A stretch of 64,000 nucleotides of DNA from assembly GCA_017307785.1 (NCBI GenBank), contig JAFKGI010000020.1, positions 62,001 to 126,000 of the forward strand. The letters are read 5' to 3'. Within the stretch, counting starts at the first letter, position 1. Each line of letters begins with the position of its first letter. The notes under the pieces were generated by a model that was not told where the DNA came from, ran no database searches, and saw only the letters and a list, made by a program, of their open reading frames with translations. The position numbers and the translations under genes were made by a program. This document shows, one piece after another, positions 59,897-64,000 of this stretch. The stretch is from Vulcanimicrobiota bacterium. GTDB lineage: Bacteria; Vulcanimicrobiota; Xenobia; Xenobiales; JADMJV01.

Positions 59897-60322
59897 TTGT
59901 TTTTGCTCGATACCAACGTAATTTCCGAGCTACGAAAAACTCGCCCTCACGGAGCTGTGATTGCGTGGCTTGAGACGATTGCCAGTCAAGACCTTTTTCT
60001 GGCCGCTGTCACTCTTGGAGAGATACAGAGCGGCATTGAAATCACTCGTGAGCGTGACCCGGAAAAAGCTCTGGCTATTGAGAAGTGGGCCGATCAACTG
60101 GTGGAGTCCCAGCAAGTCCTGGCCATGGATGCGCAAGTCTTTCGAATCTGGGCCCAGCTCATGCATCGAAAATCCGACACGTTGCAGGAAGACGCCATGA
60201 TTGCCGCCACAGCCATCTGTCACCGTCTGACGGTAGCGACACGGAACGTGAAAGACTTTGCCAGCTTTCCGGTAAAAGTCTGCAATCCGTTCGAGCACCG
60301 CCGCGAACCAACTACCCGCTGA
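59897..60322 (+). CDS. vapC: VapC-type PIN-domain toxin
   Basis: This 141-residue PIN-domain ribonuclease has the acidic residues in place: D5 in FLLDTNVISELRK, the Glu in TLGEIQSGIE, and EDAMIAATA and TRNVKDFA for the third and fourth sites. Such toxins cut tRNA or rRNA and are held off by the antitoxin encoded just upstream. TTG start with 3 bp spacing to the antitoxin stop. Its end overlaps the convergent calpain-like gene by 11 bp. Confidence 0.9.
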   Translation: MFLLDTNVISELRKTRPHGAVIAWLETIASQDLFLAAVTLGEIQSGIEITRERDPEKALAIEKWADQLVESQQVLAMDAQVFRIWAQLMHRKSDTLQEDAMIAATAICHRLTVATRNVKDFASFPVKVCNPFEHRREPTTR

Positions 60323-61328
60323 CCGGCACTCCGCCGCCGGTGCTGGGCGCACCCACCACCGAATCCTTCAGCTTGTCGAAGAAACTGCCCCAGAACGAGG
60401 GCTTGTCCGTCTCCTCATAGTGAATGCTGGAGAACCAGGAGTTGAACTCCTTGACCGTCACCGAAAACTGACCGTCGTGGTCGCCGTCGCGGGCTTTGCC
60501 GTCGGCGTCGCGCGGCTCGTTGCCCTCGGGATCCTGGAGACGTACCCAGGCGAAGTTGGGGTCATAGCCGATGACCGCGTAGGAATGATTGCGCGTCAGC
60601 CCCGGCACCTGCGCATCAAAGCCGCTGCGGCCGGCGATCACCACCTGGTGCTTCTCCATAGCGCTGTCCAGCTTCTTGCGTAGCGTGGCCTCGGAAGTGG
60701 TCATCATCAGGTCCTGATCGACCTTATGGCCGGTCAGCTTCTGCACCGCTTTGGACGGCTTGAGACTACCGATGGTGCCCAGCTCGCGCGACAGAATCGT
60801 CATCCAGGCGCCGTTCTGATAGGCGCACGAATGAGTCAGCAGCTCGCGGTCGGTAGGCATCGACACGCAGCGCTCTTTCTCGCCGGGCAGGCGCAGCACC
60901 ACGCCCTTGTCGGTTTCGCAAAGCAGCTGCGTGAGCGCCTCGGGACGCTGCTGAGCCAGCGAGATACAGGTGGAAGTGAGCACGCAGTTCTGCTCCTTGC
61001 CCTGCAGCACGGCCTGGAAGTCTGGTCCGCCCTGGGGAAACAGGCTGCGGGGCGTGCGCAAGCGCTCCAGATTGTCGCGATAGCGCGCTTCCAGTCGCTC
61101 GGCCCCGCCGGCCTGTTCGTACTTGTCCAGGGCGGCGGGGGTCAGCTCGTGACCGCCGACCTGACCGGGCAGATCTTTGGCCACGGCCAGCACGGCCAGA
61201 TCTTCCCCGCTCAGCTTAGGGTTGGCATAGAGCTTTTCCATGTCGATGGCGCTAAGACTGGAGCGTCCTTGGGACCAACTGCCGAAACGGTCGCGGATAG
61301 CCTGGCTGAAGGGGGTTTGAGTAATCAT
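60312..61328 (-). CDS. Calpain-like (C2 family) cysteine protease
   Basis: The 338-residue product resembles the calpain catalytic core. The active Cys is C115 in EQNCVLTSTCISLA, matching the calpain GxCW block but with Val in place of Trp. The His is H248 in LTRNHSYAVIGYD. The third residue region, WVRLQDPEG, has D266 where calpains have Asn. A later GQFSVTVKEFNSWFSS matches the DGEFWMSFSDF end of calpain domain II. The Asp for Asn change is known to be tolerated in some papain-fold enzymes but needs testing. There is no signal peptide; the C-terminus is Gly/Pro/Val-rich. Bacterial calpains are rare and poorly studied. Confidence 0.65.
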   Translation of the reverse strand: MITQTPFSQAIRDRFGSWSQGRSSLSAIDMEKLYANPKLSGEDLAVLAVAKDLPGQVGGHELTPAALDKYEQAGGAERLEARYRDNLERLRTPRSLFPQGGPDFQAVLQGKEQNCVLTSTCISLAQQRPEALTQLLCETDKGVVLRLPGEKERCVSMPTDRELLTHSCAYQNGAWMTILSRELGTIGSLKPSKAVQKLTGHKVDQDLMMTTSEATLRKKLDSAMEKHQVVIAGRSGFDAQVPGLTRNHSYAVIGYDPNFAWVRLQDPEGNEPRDADGKARDGDHDGQFSVTVKEFNSWFSSIHYEETDKPSFWGSFFDKLKDSVVGAPSTGGGVPVSG

Positions 61329-61400
61329 TTTCCATCACCAGTTTAGCCGCACCGCAACTTAAGAAAGCAACAAACTTGTAAACGCTCCCCCCGGTGGCGC

Positions 61401-63431
61401 TTACTTTTTGCGAGACTTGCCGGCTCCGCCCACCCAGTTGCTCTTGTCGCCCTTCTTGTTCACCGGCTTACGACCGTCCGCGGCCGCGGCCGAAGAAGCC
61501 GAAGGACGGCCCGGTTTGCCCGCCTTGGGGAAGCCTTTCTGGGGCTTCTCGCGGAACTTATCGCCTACCGGTTTCGGGCCGCTTTCGCGGAAAGGCTTGT
61601 CGCCGCCAGCTTTCGGTCCCTTGAAAGGCCTGTCTCCACCGACCTTGGGACCCTTGTCGCGAAAGGGTTTCTCGCCGCCGGGACGGGGTGCGCGGTCGCG
61701 AGCCGGTCTCTCACCCGCCGGGGCTTCCGCGGCAGGCCCACCGGCCGGTTCATAGTTGCGCTTGGGACGCTTGTTCGCGGGCGGCCCGTCAAATTTCGGG
61801 GCGAACGGCTTGTCGCCAAAAGAAGGCTTGCCGGCAAAAGGCTTACGGCCCTTGCCGGCGGCCGTGCCGGCCGGCGGCGAGGTCAGGTCGACTTTGACCC
61901 GCTTGCCCTTGATGCGAGCGCGGCGCAGATCCAGGATCATCTTGTCGGCCTTATCCGACGGGATTTCCACCAGGGTGCGGTTGTCCTCGATGTGAATCTT
62001 GCCCAGCTCCATCTTGCCGAAGCCGGTTTCGGTGTGAACCACCTGCAGTAGCTCGGCCGGGTTCATGCCGTCGCGGCGACCCACCGAGACGCTCATCCAT
62101 ACGTAGGACTTGGAAACCGGGGCCAGGTCATCATCGCCGTCCTCGGCCATGGCGCTGTAGCTATCCGCCCACAAGGCCTGCAAAGCGGCCGCGGCCACAA
62201 CCTTCGGGTCGAAGCTCTTGGACAGGCTCTCCACCAGCTCCAACTGCTCCTGGCATGCCGGGTCTTCGATCTGCTGACGGATGCGCTCGGCAAAGCGCTT
62301 GGTGCGACCGCTGGAAATCTGCTCCAGGGTCGGTACCGCGTAAGGCTGGAACTTGGCGCCGGACTCGCGCTCGATGCGCTGCAGGTGACGCTGCTGTGAA
62401 GGCTCGATGACGGTGATAGCGGTACCCGAACGACCGGCGCGGGCGGTACGGCCCACGCGGTGGATGTAGTGCTCCACGTCCCAGGGGATGTCGTAGTTGA
62501 AAACGTGGGTGATGCCGTCCACGTCCAGACCGCGGGCGGCGATATCGGTGGCCACCAGAATACGGCACTGGTTCTGCTTGAAGCGATCCATGACGCGCTC
62601 GCGCTCGCTCTGGTCCATTTCGCCGTGCAGACACTCGGCGGCATAGCCGCGGCGGCGCAGGTCGTCGGTCAGCTGCTGGGTTTCCATGCGGGTGCGGCAG
62701 AAGACCAGCGAGGGTCCGGGATCTTGATGATCGAGGATGCGTCCCAGGCTGCGCGCCTTCTTGCCCGGGCGAACCAGGCAGTAGAACTGCTCGACCTTGG
62801 AAACGGTGCGCTGGGTGGCCTGGATTTCGATCTTCTGGGCGTCGGCCATGTGGCGACCGGCCAGCTGCTTGATTTTGGTGGGGAAAGTGGCCGAAAACAA
62901 GGCCATGCGGCAGCCGTTGGGGACCTGCTCCAGAATGGTGTTGAGTTCTTCCTCAAAGCCGAAGTCGAGCATCTCGTCGGCTTCGTCGAGCACACAATAC
63001 TTGAGGGCCGAAAGTTCGATGGAGCCCCGCTCGATGTGGTCGATCAAACGACCGGGCGTGGCCACCACCACCTGCACACCGGCGCGCAAAGCCTTGAACT
63101 GGACGGGAATGGGCTGACCGCCGTAGACGGCCAGCGAGCGTACCTGTTTGGACCAGGTGTGCAGTTGCTCCTGAACCTGGATGGCCAGCTCGCGCGTGGG
63201 GGTCAGGATCAAAGCCTGGATGGGTCCGGGGGTCTGCACGACCTGCAGCAAGGGCAGTCCGTAAGCGGCGGTTTTTCCGGTCCCGGTTTGGGCCTGGCCG
63301 ATGATGTCCTTACCGGACAGCAGCACGGGAATGGCGCGCTCTTGAATAGGGGTGGGCGTTTCGTAGCCGGCCGCCAGAACGGCTTCGGCGAGTTGGGGTT
63401 GCAGGCCGAGTTCGGCAAAGGTGATAGACAA
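61401..63431 (-). CDS. deaD: DEAD-box RNA helicase, DeaD/CsdA type
   Basis: This 676-residue enzyme unwinds RNA with ATP. In order: Q motif (YETPTPIQERAIPVL), Walker A AQTGTGKT near residue 46, PTRELA, DEADEML, SAT, then FCRTRMETQ, ARGLDVDG and HRVGRTARAGRSG. A DbpA-type RNA-binding domain follows near residue 465 (VWMSVSVGRRDGMNPAELLQVV). The last 140 residues are a basic Gly/Pro/Lys-rich tail with repeated KPFR/GGDKPF units, which likely binds RNA. DeaD proteins help ribosome assembly and RNA decay, especially in the cold. Confidence 0.93.
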   Translation of the reverse strand: MSITFAELGLQPQLAEAVLAAGYETPTPIQERAIPVLLSGKDIIGQAQTGTGKTAAYGLPLLQVVQTPGPIQALILTPTRELAIQVQEQLHTWSKQVRSLAVYGGQPIPVQFKALRAGVQVVVATPGRLIDHIERGSIELSALKYCVLDEADEMLDFGFEEELNTILEQVPNGCRMALFSATFPTKIKQLAGRHMADAQKIEIQATQRTVSKVEQFYCLVRPGKKARSLGRILDHQDPGPSLVFCRTRMETQQLTDDLRRRGYAAECLHGEMDQSERERVMDRFKQNQCRILVATDIAARGLDVDGITHVFNYDIPWDVEHYIHRVGRTARAGRSGTAITVIEPSQQRHLQRIERESGAKFQPYAVPTLEQISSGRTKRFAERIRQQIEDPACQEQLELVESLSKSFDPKVVAAAALQALWADSYSAMAEDGDDDLAPVSKSYVWMSVSVGRRDGMNPAELLQVVHTETGFGKMELGKIHIEDNRTLVEIPSDKADKMILDLRRARIKGKRVKVDLTSPPAGTAAGKGRKPFAGKPSFGDKPFAPKFDGPPANKRPKRNYEPAGGPAAEAPAGERPARDRAPRPGGEKPFRDKGPKVGGDRPFKGPKAGGDKPFRESGPKPVGDKFREKPQKGFPKAGKPGRPSASSAAAADGRKPVNKKGDKSNWVGGAGKSRKK

Positions 63432-63646
63432 GACAAATCCTCAGTTTTCGATGGCTAGTCCGCGTAGCGTCTAGCGCTCACGTGGGTCTGCTATAAATTG
63501 GCCAATCACCACTGACGGAGTCTGAGCAGAATCACTGCAATCGCCGTCTGGTCCAGGCAATTTTTGGCTTGTGCCCCGAACACGGACTGCGGAAACCTGG
63601 ACGATTGTCACAGATCTGCCACTCAAGGTCCGCTATCATCAGAAAG
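63432..63646. promoter_or_regulatory. Divergent intergenic region before deaD
   Basis: This 215-bp stretch separates the helicase gene from the last gene. It holds a 10-bp palindrome, ATTGGCCAAT, at 63,497-63,506, next to an AT-rich TATAAA-like segment that could be a promoter element. A long leader for deaD is possible, as in cold-shock genes, but no specific RNA structure was recognised. Confidence 0.35.
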
Positions 63647-64000
63647 ATGAGTCATCCACTGGGCTCCGCCCCCGAGCAGCTCGACGCACCCAGTCCGAAA
63701 AACCCGTTTGCCACCGCCTATCTGGTGCTGGCCGGCACGCTGGTCCCCCTACTCTGCATCCTGGTGGAAATTCTCGACAATCACCCCTGCCGCCGCCAAA
63801 CGGAAATGGATCCGCTGCAATATCCCTGGCAGGGAATCAGCATCGTGGCCGTCTCCCTCACCCATCTGCTCTACCTGATTGGGGTACGCGACAAGAAACT
63901 CTGGCCGCTGCTATTCTGGTCGCTGCTCACCTGCTGTGGCTACACCGTCTGGTTCGCGCCCAGCGCCCCCCTCGGCTTCTACGCCGGACTCAAAGGGCTG
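63647..64000 (+). CDS. Multi-pass membrane protein, cut by the window edge
   Basis: The frame opens with ATG after AGAAAG and runs 118 codons to the end of the window without a stop. Residues 1-21 are soluble; three hydrophobic helices follow near 22-44 (AYLVLAGTLVPLLCILVEIL), 63-80 and 86-106. A polar loop with HPCRRQTEMD lies between the first two. I do not recognise the family. Confidence 0.7.
   Translation, partial: MSHPLGSAPEQLDAPSPKNPFATAYLVLAGTLVPLLCILVEILDNHPCRRQTEMDPLQYPWQGISIVAVSLTHLLYLIGVRDKKLWPLLFWSLLTCCGYTVWFAPSAPLGFYAGLKGL

Noticed and set aside
1..64000. tRNA, rRNA or insertion-sequence genes
   Set aside because: No cloverleaf-like segment, rRNA core sequence, transposase motif or terminal inverted repeats with target duplication could be recognised by reading.

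Overview
The window is a 64 kb, GC-rich piece of a bacterial chromosome packed with protein genes. No rRNA, tRNA, CRISPR array or insertion sequence was seen, so the phylum cannot be read directly. A diderm (Gram-negative-type) envelope is indicated by a two-partner-secretion exoprotein, a TolC outer-membrane channel with an EmrA/EmrB-like pump, and lipoprotein and Tat signals. Many genes start with TTG or GTG. Many large proteins of unknown function carry low-complexity N-termini and lack Sec signals. Together with the CHAT, EcsC, Uma2 and cyclase-AAA-TPR families, this suggests an uncultivated, complex-lifestyle lineage rather than a well-studied phylum; that placement is inference.

Layout. 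1-10.7 kb: TPS exoprotein, a RelA/SpoT-like protein, a small Tat-exported Pro-rich protein, a metallophosphoesterase lipoprotein, an EcsC protein and a zinc-ribbon/cyclase/AAA/TPR regulator. 10.8-18.3 kb: a 2,279-residue repeat protein ending in a zinc ribbon, followed by an 11-copy, 51-bp tandem array in otherwise non-coding DNA. 18.3-25.7 kb: DUF3298-like protein, B12-type radical SAM protein, PELDP-tailed exported protein, CCA-adding enzyme, aminotransferase, CII-like regulator and an endonuclease I relative. 25.6-31.4 kb: a likely operon of membrane-anchored M20-type peptidase, exported CHAT protease and peroxiredoxin. 31.4-33.7 kb: small-enzyme operon. 33.7-44.4 kb: an island of large unknown proteins that includes two anthrax-lethal-factor-like zinc proteases, each followed directly by small paralogous genes. 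44.5-50.6 kb: TPR and membrane proteins, then a TetR-controlled EmrA/EmrB/TolC-type efflux locus. 50.6-59.5 kb: polyphosphate metabolism (ppk1; ppx, CHAD and sixA with hutF) around a lepB-Uma2-ferredoxin operon. 59.6-64 kb: Phd/VapC toxin-antitoxin pair, a calpain-like cysteine protease, a DEAD-box RNA helicase and the start of a membrane protein cut by the window edge.

The most interesting system is at 40.1-44.4 kb. Two diverged lethal-factor-type metalloproteases sit in two converging transcription units. Each is followed with a 4-bp overlap or a 1-bp gap by small proteins that are paralogous to each other. This is the layout of effector-immunity or effector-chaperone pairs. Several signal-peptide-less proteins, including one of these proteases, also share a short D-x-V-x-[LVW] motif in a disordered N-terminus, which might be an export or targeting tag.

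Genome style. Genes are tightly coupled by ATGA, TTGA and GTGA overlaps. Nine of the ten convergent gene pairs overlap at their 3' ends, several by sharing a palindromic CTAG or TTAA stop. The only convergent pair that does not overlap is separated by the one strong intrinsic terminator in the window.
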